Shown here in pieces: positions 19,643 to 30,481 of a stretch of DNA of 64,000 nt. Position numbers and translations under genes: made by a program. The notes under the pieces were generated by a model. The model was not told where the DNA came from and did not search any database. It saw only the letters and a list, made by a program, of their open reading frames with translations. Origin of the DNA: Macrothele yani (lineage: Eukaryota > Arthropoda > Arachnida > Araneae > Macrothelidae); contig CM076996.1 in the NCBI GenBank assembly GCA_039090855.1, positions 52,976,469 to 53,040,468 on the forward strand, written 5' to 3'. Within the stretch, counting starts at the first letter, position 1; the number at the start of each line of letters is the position of its first letter.

Positions 19643-21939
19643 CAGGCACTCCTCACTTAATGACGTATCTGTTTAATGACTGCTCGGACTCACGACCAGC
19701 TCTCCAGCATGGGGAATCCCCTTTCTCATGCTGAGAAAGATAAACGTAATACAACACATAGCAGTAATCACAATGACAGGTGGGTGAGTGAACTTAATTT
19801 GGGCATTGATTTGCTGAATTGCAGAATGATGGCACTTCACTGAAGATTTGTTGGTAACCGTTATAAAACAAAACAAAAACAGCCGCTTCATTTTGCTTGT
19901 TGGGACATTTTTGTTCATGTCTGGCTGCACGCACATGCTTTCACCAAGAAGGCGAAGTTGAGAGTCTCTCACCCAAAAGTAGGTCACCGGTGTTTTTCTG
20001 GATGACAATGCACGCTCTCAGAGAGTGGAACCATGAGAAAGTCTTTTTTTTTTTCTTTTGTTACGAGTTTCTTGCTCTCCTTAATGTTCCTGCATTGCTA
20101 ACACGGGCCGCATCTTCCAGCAGTCTAGTTCCCACAGTCCATCAGTATTCACTACATGAATCATTTGTAATCTCCTAGACTACATATTTTTTGTTTATAA
20201 ATCTGTAACTTTATTATGCACCCCACAGTACAAGTTGTGGGCGAAAATGAAGATCATAAACAACTATGAAGCTGGTAAAAAAGTTAAAGCAATAGCACCT
20301 AACTTGGTGCATTTGACTGTTTCAACATCTTGAAAGATAAAGATAAGAGTGAAAGAGGCAGTAAAAGCATCGACAGGATTTAAAGCCATAATAACTACGT
20401 AGCAGAAAGGCCTCAGTCATGAAATGAAGAAATTACTGGTGATCTGGTTTGATGACCAGATACAAAAAAGAATGCCGATGAGAGTTTTAATAATTCAAGG
20501 CAAGCAGAATCTTTGAGACTTTTATGGCAAGCCATAGATGGTTTCAACGGAGATTCAACCTGCATAATCAGAGTATCAGTGGTAAGGCGGCAAGCACAGA
20601 CATAGAGAAACAGCAGAAAAATTTGTTTACCAATTTGATGAAATTATCAAGAAAGGCAGCTTCTTCAATGTGGATGAAACTGGACTTTTTTGGGAAAAAA
20701 TGCCCTAAAGGTCCTACATACACAAAGAAGTTAAAACGATGCCCAGTTTCTAGGCTTTTAAAGACAGGGTCACATTGTTGTTGGGAGGAAATGTAGCTGG
20801 GTTCAAGTTAAAGCCTTTCCTCATCTATCACTCCGAGAACCCACATTCATCGAAGGAGATTAGTAAGCACACACTGCCTATTTACAGGCATGGATGACAC
20901 AAGCTTTATTTGAGGATTAGTTCATCAACTGCTTTATACCCTCAGTCAAGCACTGTCTGGAAAAGGGCATTCCCTTTAAAATTATCCTCCTGCTTTATTA
21001 TGTCCCAGGCCACCCCCAGCATCTTGATGATTTACACCCGGATGTAAATTTCTTTATTCAGAATATGATGTGTATCTGCCTAAAAACATAACTGCTATCC
21101 TACAGCCAATAGACCAGGGGCTATAGCTACATTCAAAGTATACAATTTGCGCACAACTTTTTCCAAAGCTGTAGCAGCAACAGAAAGTGATGAAGTAACC
21201 TTCATGATTTTTGGAAATCATACATTTAATCAGCTTGAGAGGGAGTGACAGAAAAGTGTAAGCTAGGCATATGGAAAAAATGCCTATAACGTTTCGTGAA
21301 ATTTTTAAAAGGGTTTGACAAAGACGAGCATATTGATATTATACGTGGAACTTGCTTAATTCACATGAAGTGGAAGATATTGAAGAATTAGTGGAAAATG
21401 TCGAGGCAGAGCTAACTAACGAAGATTTAATTTGGAAGAAGTACAAAAGGGGTTAGCTGGTGTATTCTTGAAAGTGAATGTGGCTATCAGAATTGGAGGG
21501 TATGGATCTGAATGTTGAACAGTTCACGAAAGTGGAACAGCAAATGAATGAACTTTTACAATGCTATCATGAAATTTATGAAAAAGAAACCTACAAAGCA
21601 GATAACACTAACGAGATCATTCTCAAAAGTTACACCCAGGACAAGTACTTCCACTTCCTTGCTGTCATCTCCCTTACCCTAACACTCTACAGTTACTGAT
21701 AACTCCGACGACCTCGAAACACAACCACACTTTGAAGACTAAAATATTAATCTGAATGAACTTTAATTTTTTTGGTACATCATTTTTATGTTCTGTAATA
21801 TGTAAGAGATGGAAATTAAAACAAAGTTGGAGTTTCCTTTAGACCATTTCTTTATTCAGAATAAATAAAAACAATTAAGCTCCTTGTTTAACGACCTAGT
21901 CGTAGGAATGGAACTCAGTCATTAAGTGAAGAGTGCCTG
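19643..21939 (+). mobile_element. pogo/Tigger-type transposon, both ends present
   Basis: Terminal inverted repeats CAGGCACTCCTCACTTAATG at 19643 and its complement (one mismatch, CAGGCACTCTTCACTTAATG) ending at 21939, flanked by TA duplications (19641-19642, 21940-21941). Length is 2.3 kb, normal for Tigger. It holds a broken JRK/TIGD-like transposase on the plus strand and lies in the host intron. Confidence 0.88.
20246..21740 (+). pseudogene. Tigger transposase (JRK/TIGD-like), decayed
   Basis: Related to CENP-B-type DNA-binding pogo transposases. Fragments in order: KIINNYEAGKKVKAIAPNL (first helix-turn-helix), SLRLLWQAIDGFNGDST, then FNVDETGLFW-type block reading MWMKLDFFGKKCPKGPTYTK (first catalytic Asp region damaged), VGGN-type GGNVAG remnant, HSENPHSSKEISKHTLPI-like stretch, ALFED, KGIPFKIILLLYYVPGHPQH (second catalytic Asp of LLLDNAPGH changed to Y), LDDLHPDVNF, and TFKVYNLRTTFSKA. 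Frames change repeatedly. It cannot make an active enzyme. Confidence 0.75.
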
Positions 21940-21941
21940 TA

Positions 21942-23132
21942 TACACAAATATAGTTTTACACATCATTTAACTTTTCATACTAAAGTCTGTTCATGAAGA
22001 TTGCAATATTGTTGCATACAATTCAAGTTTGTGGATGTAATAAATTAGAATTTATGTAATTTAAAAGAAAGTTCTGCTGGTCAAATCAGTTTTCATAAGA
22101 GAGAATAATCACATGCAACAAAAATAACGTAAATCATAAAACTTTAGTTAAAGTTACAAAATCTATATTTGGAGATTGTACATAATTATTTCATGGCTTG
22201 AACTGTAAAACCAAAGCCAAAATTACAAAATCAAGTTCGCCATGAGTCGCTGACAACAGCTCCTTCTGCCTCGTGCTCTCCAACAGGCTTTCTGCTGACA
22301 CCACAAGGCATCAACATAGCTATCAAGTAGCAAAAGCTGTATGCAGTACATTGTAATTTCTGTTTTTTACGTAGGCAATTAGGAAAGAAAAATAAGTACT
22401 TTTTTTTTAACCACTTTGGGGAATTTCTGGCGAAAATTAAGCACTTTTTAGAATCGTAGGAACCCTGCTTGGATGGCCATTCCTTTTATGATGATCTTTA
22501 AATTTAACAGTCCTACTGAAGAGCAATGTTATGCTAATTTCACATTTAGAATATCCTTCCTAATGTAAAAATCACTAATTGTGCCTTTTGGGCAATGTTA
22601 ACTAATGTTTTTTTATTTTTATTTTACCCATAAAAGCCTCTCTGCAAGAAAATCAGCGGTAAACTGAAATTTAAATGATAGGCCCACTCGACAAAATGTT
22701 GCCGTAGGCGCATGATGCAGTCTGATGAAATGGGAGAAAACTGACTGTTCAAAAAACAATTGCAACTGAATGTATCAAGTATGATTCTTAAAGGGAAAGG
22801 ATTTAAGCCCACTTTCAAAATCAGTGTAGTTCAACAATTCATGTGCAATGAAATTTAATTCGACATAACCTCTGCTATGAATACTTTCATTCATGCCTAA
22901 TAAAAATTCTGCATTTCACACTTTACAAAAAAAAAAGTCACATTTGTCAACATAATATTAATCTAAAAGCCATTTTAAATCAGTTTATACTTGAAAAAAA
23001 TTATTAAGCATTAAAACTTTTACATCACAGCAAGGAAAACCAATCTTAACTCATCGCAATATCATTCAAGTAATGATGTCAAGTGCTTACTGTTACATAT
23101 TTTGGCAGTCACTCAATTTAAAAAGAACATAC
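21942..23132. other. Intronic sequence, nothing recognised
   Basis: AT-rich intron between the Tigger element and the dsRBD exon. A stretch at 22020-22320 has slightly higher complexity but no motif. Confidence 0.4.
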
Positions 23133-23259
23133 CTTGCATTTGGAGTCCAAGTTCTCTCAATATAAACTTAGCAGCAACACATTTTGCTTCTTCATAGACA
23201 GCAGTCAACTTATTTGGAACAAAGAACTGATTATCTCCACATAATCCAGGAATGATAAC
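23133..23259 (-). CDS. Host RNA-binding protein (A1CF/RBM46-like), internal exon: second half of dsRBD
   Basis: A 127-bp exon with a TTTTCTAG acceptor (23260-23267) and a GTATGTTC donor (23125-23132), phase 0 in and phase 1 out. It encodes VIIPGLCGDNQFFVPNKLTA then VYEEAKCVAAKFILRELGLQ. The IPGL...F.P.KL.A..EEAK..AA...L..LG pattern matches the second half of the dsRNA-binding domain of A1CF, RBM46, RBM47 and DND1. In those proteins the domain follows RRMs and helps bind target mRNAs. Both neighbouring exons agree in phase. The specific orthologue cannot be chosen without the RRM exons. Confidence 0.82.
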
Positions 23260-23394
23260 CTAGAAAATGAAATTGAAAGAATAGCCTGTTAGCAGAGTTC
23301 TATAAATTGTAATGTTCTGCAGTAATGTAACTACAGCACCTCAGTCAAAATTTTAAGAAATAAGCAGAACTTGGCTAATAAGTGAAACAATCAT

Positions 23395-24600
23395 ATAAAA
23401 TATCTTTCACCTCCAATTTGGTGCACAACTCCATACCCATTAACCTTTTGTTCAACCAAAAAAAAAAAAAAAAAAAAAATGCCCAGCTCAGTTCTAATAT
23501 CTGCATTACTAATATTGTTTTGCCATTGGATATTCACTTTACCAATCTCATGTCTGCAGCTTCTAATAATTCCCAAAGGAGTACTTCCTTTACACCCATC
23601 TCTCTCTCTCTCTCCAAAATATGTTTTAGGTCTAAAAACTGAATCATACAGAACAAGTCTAGTTTTTATGGCTAACATCCTTCTTGATGAAAATGATAAG
23701 AGACTCTCCTCCCTGCTTTGACAATTTTGCTGTCTGATTCTCATTAAGCTTTGCAGTCTCAATAATCATATCCTAATAATTAAAAACTTACCTGTTCTGT
23801 AACAAAAAATTATCTTTGAACTTCTAACCGTTGTTTTAGTTTATCAATATTTATCTTTATCCCAAATTTTATGCTGTAACCAGTTTACTCTCTTAGAAAT
23901 TCTCAGTAAGTCATCAGCATATAAGCAAACTATTGATGTTACAACCACCTACTTCAAAGTCTGAAACTATATTACTTTGTTTAAGCAGCTTACCAATGTA
24001 GATCACTTCAACAAAAAATAAGAATAGTCTACATCCATGTTATAATACAAAGTTAATGTCAACCACTTACCAAGAATTTCCTTCCATCCTGACTGTTGCA
24101 GGGTTATTGGTATATAAGCTTTTGAGTGATTTTAATAGCCTTCCTTACACTCCATAACTTTTATAGCACACTGCAAAACTTTCCTGAGTACTTGGTCTTT
24201 TCAAAAGCAGCGATCACACATAAATCTTTGTTCACTTTCATGAAACTTTTCAGAAGGCTATCTAAGTATGAAATATTATCTTGGTATCCTCAACAATTCC
24301 TGAAGCCACACTGTCCTTCTGTCAACTTTGTAAAGAACACTAATTAAGAAGATAGTTGTAATAATTTCTGTTCCCCCTTATAGTAATGGCACAATGACTG
24401 ACTAACACCAGTCTGCAGGAAACAACCAGTTCCCAACGACACTTTAATGACCCTATGTAACTAAAGGATGCCTAACCATCTGCAAATGCTTAATCAATTC
24501 TGGATTCATTTCATCATAACCTGCAGATTTACTACAGTTTAAGGAAAAGTAACATGGCCGACTTCATGACCACATATGGTGCTCTATTCATCTTTAACAG
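23395..24600 (-). pseudogene. LINE reverse transcriptase relic
   Basis: Minus-strand pieces of a non-LTR reverse transcriptase in correct order: KSAGYDEMNPELIKHL (RT0-1, near 24530), a decayed IVPLL-GG stretch, QCGFRNC (motif before A, near 24315), CLYADDLLRISKRVNW (motif C with the ADD catalytic residues, near 23895), then a C-terminal MLAIKTRLVLYDSVFRPKTY and NISNADIRTELGI near 23480-23660. Frames shift many times. It differs from the RTE family at 13 and 56 kb (that family has FADD), so it is a second LINE lineage. It lies in the host intron just upstream of the dsRBD exon. Confidence 0.6.
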
Positions 24601-25690
24601 CAATATTCACATGTTCCCATGTGCTGGAATTTTATTTGTTGAAAGAGCAGATAAATATTTACATAATGGATGAAATTTACAACTATGGAAAAATAAATTA
24701 TTTAAAAAAAGCTCGCAGATCATTCATGTTGTTTCAGTTTGATTCTTAATCACTTCTTGTGTTATCATACTCAAGCATACAAATGAATTATAACTAATAT
24801 ATATTCACACGTACGTTATGATATATATTATAGACATATATTTTCCCCAAAAGCAGATGTGGATTTGAGAATGTATTACTTAGTTTGAATTCAACAAATA
24901 ATTTTGGCGAACACATGAGAAACTTGTAGTATTAAAAGAGGAGTCAAGAAGGCATAACCGAAGTGAGGCGAGAACACGGTTTCAAGGGAAATAAGTAATT
25001 GATTGACTTTTATAAGAGTAGTTGCTTATCAGAATTCAGAACATGGCAGCTGATGTTGGCATCAAATGGGTTAGTAAGTCAGAGTTGTTGGGTGGCATGG
25101 CAAATTAACTAAACAGGTTGGTATATATATGCAGCACAAGGATTTCAGCAGTGAAAATACTGCACGTTAAAGAGAAGTGTGACTACAAATATGAGTAACA
25201 AGAGCAGACTAAGGGAGACAAGACAGTGGATGAGTCAGAAGGAATGGCTAACATGCAAGACAGACTGAAAAAAAGAAATTGCCTTGCCTTTGCTCCCATT
25301 ATAGTCGATCATATGTAAATAAGTTCTAACCTGAGCTATGCAAAACAAAAGGGATTTGTCATCTGAATGAGATAGTTCACTGCTGTGAACTACAAGGAAT
25401 GCATCTTGCTGTGCAAGAACTATGAAAGTAAATCAGGACACATCACACACATACATAAATTCCAGCAACAGCTCTGAAAGAAACTTACACATTTCATGCT
25501 TCAACTCATTAACCATTCGAGAAGTCACTTGTCCTTGCTTATTTTTAGGTGCCAGAAAAGCTATGAACTTCCTCACCATCAATGCAACACAGCTTATCTA
25601 TGTGGAGTCTGTATTTTTGCCATATTCAGCATCATAATTGCAATTTGTGGAGCTTTCTGCAAGTTACAAAGTTATTAAGGTAAAGGTGCT
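24601..25690. other. Intronic sequence, nothing recognised
   Basis: AT-rich intron with a TATATATT cluster near 24798-24840. No coding structure. Confidence 0.4.
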
Positions 25691-25696
25691 TCACTT

Positions 25697-25919
25697 TTTT
25701 TTTAATATTATTATTGAAGGTTTAATGACTCCCATGAGCAACTCAATGGGCTATAAGCAGTTGCCCATCCCTAATTTAGGGCCACTGGTTCCAGGGAAGA
25801 GAAAAAGCCAGTATCGTGAGACAAACACAACATCCATGCCTCACCCAGATTCAAACCTGGACCCTTCTCAGATGAATGGTCAACAGCCAGCGCTTAGACC
25901 ATTGCGCCACCATGGTGGC
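25697..25919 (-). mobile_element. tRNA-derived SINE, copy 3
   Basis: Minus strand: CCACCATGGTGGCGCAATGG (box A region), GGTTTGAATCTGGG (box B) and the family body, with an A-rich tail seen as T-rich sequence at 25697-25710. It is more diverged than copy 1, with several substitutions. The target duplication is not clear. Confidence 0.82.
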
Positions 25920-26238
25920 TCACCCGTTTCAGGTTTTTTTCTTTAGGATGTCCTTACGTTAGAATTGCTTTTTGTTCACTAGTCTATAGATGCAGTACCT
26001 CTACATCAATAAGCTGGATTTGAAAAACATTTGTTTTTTCATAATGGGAAAAGTATTTATTTTAATAAAAAGTAAAGATTTTATTTTAATAAAAGTTATA
26101 TAAAGAAGCTTTTTTCAGTCTTTTGAGATTAGCTACCAATGGCTTTTAAATTTTGTTTTTTAGATTCTTTTATCAATGGCCCAAGTAGTAGTTTCAAGAG
26201 CCTTATTTCAAAGTGAAGTATAGAAGGATAAATTTTTC

Positions 26239-26470
26239 CGTCCCGGTGGCGCAGTGGTCTAAGCGATGGCTTATGATCATTTGTTTGAGAAAGGGTCCGG
26301 GTTTGAATCCCGGTGAGGCATGGATGTTGTGTTTGTCTTACGGCACTGGCTCTCTCCCCTCCCTGGAACCAGTGACGCTAAATTAGGAAGGGCGACTGCT
26401 TATAGCCCATTGAGTTGCTCACGGTGGTCGTTAAACCGTCAACCATATATATAACAAAAAAAAAAAATAC
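26239..26470 (+). mobile_element. tRNA-derived SINE, copy 4
   Basis: Plus-strand copy of the same family: GTCCCGGTGGCGCAGTGGTC (box A), GGGTTTGAATCCCGGTGAGG (box B), body TGTTTGTCTTACGGCACTGG and TTGAGTTGCTCACGGTGGTC, then TATATATAAC and a poly(A) tail at 26456-26467. It is opposite in orientation to the other three copies. Confidence 0.88.
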
Positions 26471-26666
26471 AAAATTGCTTAGTAAGAGAGATAAGACATG
26501 AGAGAAAACAGTGGGAAGGAATCACCACGAGTATCACATATATCACATACATATAAGCAGCTACAAACGATAACAGAAACATGACACCAGCAACAAGAGA
26601 AACATGGAAAACCCTTTGAACAAAAAAATACTGGAGAAACCTCAAAAACTTTTCTATATTAATTAC

Positions 26667-26771
26667 CTCGCAAGAATAAAGTTTTCTACTGTCAGGTGGT
26701 TCACCATCAAAAGTTAGAAGGGTATAACGAGGTTCACCCCAATTATTTTGACGACAGCACTCTTCTAGAAC
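26667..26771 (-). CDS. Host RNA-binding protein (A1CF/RBM46-like), internal exon: first half of dsRBD
   Basis: A 105-bp exon (35 codons, phase 0 at both ends) with acceptor TTATCAATTTAG at 26772-26783 and donor GTAATTAATA at 26657-26666. It encodes VLEECCRQNNWGEPRYTLLT then FDGEPPDSRKLYSCE. The LEE-C-x-NNWG-P-Y-L signature is the start of the A1CF/RBM46/RBM47/DND1-type dsRNA-binding domain. Joined with the next exon the domain is complete at about 75 residues, the usual size. The RRM exons expected upstream were not found between here and 64 kb, which implies a long intron or an upstream part outside the window. Confidence 0.82.
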
Positions 26772-26783
26772 CTAAATTGATAA

Positions 26784-27208
26784 ATTAAAGAAAAACAAAT
26801 AATGGATCACTTAACAATCAAGTGATATGTGTTGTATTTACTAACACTGATTACAGATTCTTATTTCACTGCCTGTACCTCAAACTGGCTAGTAACAAAT
26901 TTCTGATATTCATTAATCACTGTTACCATCTTTTTTTTTTTTTTTTGATCAAGGGACTAATTGGGTGTGCCTGCCAATATTTTACTGCAAACAATGTAAA
27001 AATTGCACAAAAAGAGGTTTACTTAATTTCATGGATAAAAGAGAAGCACCTGAAGTTCCTATGTGAAACAACCTTGATACAAATCATCCTGTGTCTGATG
27101 ATTTTTGAAGGTTAGGATTCTCTTATATGAGAAAACTGTTACTGTAATTTTTGTTATATAATCTACAGATAATATGCCACTTAAGGGGGAGAGAGAGGGG
27201 GAAAAAAG
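26784..27208. other. Presumed intronic sequence, nothing recognised
   Basis: AT-rich; a T run at 26931-26946. No gene seen. Confidence 0.4.
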
Positions 27209-28194
27209 CAGACCTGCCAACTTTCAGAAACAGAAATCCATAAAACAAATTTAATCGATATATTCAATGAAATGTTAATCGATATATTCGATTAAATTAC
27301 TTGTTGCGCATATTGATTAAATATACCAAACATATCGATTTAAAAACGATGTTACCCAAATGAACTATCAACTTTTATTGAAGTGACTACAGATGTTTAA
27401 ATTTATCGGCACATTTATATCGATTAAAATAAATTCTATACATAATTTCTCATTACTATGCTATCATTATGATCTATAAAGTGATAAAAATTTATTTTTA
27501 CAGAAGTTTGCATCTAAAGGGAAGGATGTTCTACCCTTTCAATGGGATCGTGTCCCACGCAGTCATGAAACATACTAAAATATTTTCAAAAACGAACCAT
27601 TTTCACGTTAGGTTTTTATCTTACGGAGACATGGACGACGAGACAGTCAAATAAAAAAAATTGAATAAGTAAGAGTGACTGAGAGACACTAACTGGTAAA
27701 TTATGTTCAACTAAAAATGAAGTGAATAAACATTTTGTACGAATCACATCCAGTTCATTATAACTTTTAACAAAGGAAGTTAATTTCGTTATTTTTTTCC
27801 CACGCAGTCAACGTTATATTTATGCTTGTCACTAGAAATATGATTTGTAATATCATTCCTTCCACCATGCGACATGTTGAAATTGCATCGGCACATAGCG
27901 CGAAACGCATATTTTCCTTTTTTGAAGATCTCGCAATACACGGGAATTCCGCAGAATACGAATCACGGAATATTTTATAGTACTTTTTTCCCCTTTTATA
28001 TTGCTGCTCATAGCGAATCACTAATACTAAATTTATTACCACTCGGGGAAAAAAATGTAAGTAAAAACTGCTATAGTAGAGGAAAAAATACCGACTACAG
28101 AGTTATCCGATTCGAGCTGGTCAGCAGAGAGCAACTGAAAGGTTCTTTCATCTAAAAACAAAGGTTTAGGTTTTAGTTACGAATGTCAACTTCT

Positions 28195-28606
28195 GGGGTC
28201 GTCCCCTCCCTCCCCATCATTCCTCACAGGCGGATCGATGCCTTGTCTTTTACTAAATCCGATCCCTTTAGCGGCATCCGTTATACTTTCAAATGTCACT
28301 GATTTTATAGTCCTGTCTTCTCTTCCTGTCTTCCCCTCTCCCTTCATCTTACTGAATTCCTTTTAAAAACAATCTGGGCCCATCAACGTCTGAACCAACC
28401 CCTCTCCTGCAGTAAACTAACACAATGTGTTTTGCCGGAACAAAACCAACTGTCTTTTACATCAGGCGTCAGTCCTCCCCATCTCGTCCCCTGCTCCCTT
28501 TGTGGCGTAGCCACGGAATAAAACATTTGAACCGGGATTTTAACTCTGATCTTATGTCTGCAAAAAATATATATATAAATAAATAAATAAATAAATAAAT
28601 AAATGG
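28195..28606 (+). mobile_element. Possible LINE 3' fragment ending in an AAAT microsatellite
   Basis: More GC-rich than its surroundings. One frame reads NQLSFTSGVSPPHLVPCSLC followed by GVATE, which resembles the zinc-knuckle-like C-terminus of Jockey/R1-type LINEs (LRTG-x-S-L...CxLCG-x-xE). It ends in TATATATA plus about seven AAAT units at 28576-28604, as LINE tails do. No reverse transcriptase motif is left, so this is tentative. Confidence 0.35.
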
Positions 28607-30160
28607 CCTAACATGAAAAAATGTAGAATACACATATTCTGTTTTAGAAAATGAAAATCTCTAAATATCACACAATTCGGTTTGATAGAAGTTACAAAGC
28701 AATGGCGCTTTTTTTTTTCAAACATAAAAAAAAAAAAAAAGTCTACTTCCTCCCTAGATTAAACTCGTGCTGTCAAAATCTGGATATTTTAAAATTCAGA
28801 GTTGTTTACTAAAAGCCCAAAATTTCATACCTACAAAAAAGTGAGAGTTTGCAAAAGCCACTCCACAATACTTGACTGTTTTCTTTACGAATCCCTTAGT
28901 ATGAATTAATTGATATTTTGCGTGTTTTTGCTTTATTATAGAACATTTTTTGTGCCTGTTAATTTCTAAATTAAAAAGCTGCCACACACGCGTCGTTTTA
29001 TAATTAAAAATTTCTATCCAAATCGGTCAATTTCCACGGAAGATATTGTGCTAAAATTCTGAAACGCGAGCGAACAAATCTCGTGCATGTACTACTGCAC
29101 TGTCCCCGTGAATGCTGATAGCAACCATTTTCAATAGGATAGGTCCACTATGGGTGCTGAACAAGCATACTCAAACTTCATCACAATCATACTTTGATTT
29201 TACGCAAGTCATCACGCAAAAGGGCGGAAGAATGTATCCCGCTCCTATGTCTTGACCTTACCTTTGACCATTTTCAATAGGGATTAGATGAATTAGTATG
29301 TACCCCAACATATTAATTTCATTGAATCCAGCCAAGACATTTTTATGAACGTTACCGAGCGACGAGCAAATCACGGTTGGAAAGCGAAAGCGTAGAAAAC
29401 TTACTAACAGACCAGCAAAATAAATCATTGCTGGAGCAGCACTGGCTCGAATGAACATTGGACTCACTTTTTTTTTTTTTTTTTAACTTCCTCTTATAGT
29501 AGCATTCTTTCGTTAGGTCAAATTTATTGCCAGAGAAGAAGTTACGAAACCATGCATGCCCCAATGCATTTTTAATTTCACAAAACTGGCAGTTTTTGCT
29601 TAATTTCGTCATGTTGGGTATTGATCTGGGCTTAAAAATTCTACAGATTTAAAATCCGTTTGAATTTTTTTCTACAATAACTACGTTCTGAGATAGCATT
29701 TTGAACTGGGAGGAATAAAGATAAAAGACACCTGCTCCAACGCGGACACACCCCACGCTGGCCTTCTGAGAAGTTGCGACTTGGGAGATGAACAATGCAT
29801 TATCTGAAAAGAAAGGCAGGGGGGAAACAGCGTGCACAAGAGAGGGAGAAAACCAAACCGAAGGTTAAATAAGCCCAGCTGGTTGGTGTTCTAGTGTTTT
29901 TTAAAAAAAGGCAAAACAATAACCTAAAACGTGGGAAAACTGCAGCAAAATGTTCCCAAATCAACACATATAACTAAAAACTTATTCGTAACTTACATCG
30001 GCACTTTATTTTGAATGGATTAAGTTTAAAAAAAAGTTTTAATAGTGGGTGAAAAATCATCAGAAAAAGAAAAAAATCTCGGAGAACCGCCAAATCCGTA
30101 AAATTAACATTTTGCCCGTAAAACAAGTCACATTTCCGTAAATTTAACGGGTAAACCGTA
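28607..30160. other. Interior of the candidate hAT element, nothing recognised
   Basis: AT-rich DNA with several short frames, none with a known motif. A T run occurs at 29467-29485. Confidence 0.35.
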
Positions 30161-30481
30161 AAACCTGGCAGGTCTGAAAAAGGCATTTTTGTGACATTTT
30201 GATTTCAAAAAAATTCTCATGGTAATTGGAGAAGTACCCAAAATGCATTAACAGCAGTAAAATGCAATGAAATATATTAAGTTTTTATTTACAAATATTT
30301 CAGCACTTTGTCCAAAAATATGATGCAATGCAGGTATTACTATTTGTTGTTCTTGTGGAAGATTATGTGCTGTAAGAGCTCAGTGCTAATGTAGCATCCC
30401 ACAGCTTGTAATCACTGTTGTTCTTATTTGTCAATTTTTGCTACGCCAATCCTAAAGAAAGTTCAACATGCTACATTGAAG

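Larger units (their letters stand above)
27209..30176. mobile_element. Candidate hAT-type element with CAGACCTGCCA termini
   Basis: The sequence CAGACCTGCCAACTTT at 27209 faces its near-complement at 30161-30176 (complement CAGACCTGCCAGGTTT). hAT elements commonly begin CAG and have short terminal repeats. Near the right end the motif CCGTAAA(A/T) occurs five times (30095-30165); near the left end ATCGATTA/TAATCGAT motifs recur (27250-27425). The flanks are A-rich (GAAAAAAG left, AAAAAGGC right), so the 8-bp duplication cannot be proved. No transposase frame is recognised inside, and a LINE-like fragment lies at 28195-28606. Confidence 0.45.

Noticed and set aside
25420..25640. Possible extra exon of the host gene on the plus strand
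   Set aside because: Opposite strand to the gene, no splice sites or domain.
26239..26320. Functional tRNA gene
   Set aside because: Boxes A and B are present, but the same sequence with a common 3' body and poly(A) tail occurs four times, so it is a SINE head.
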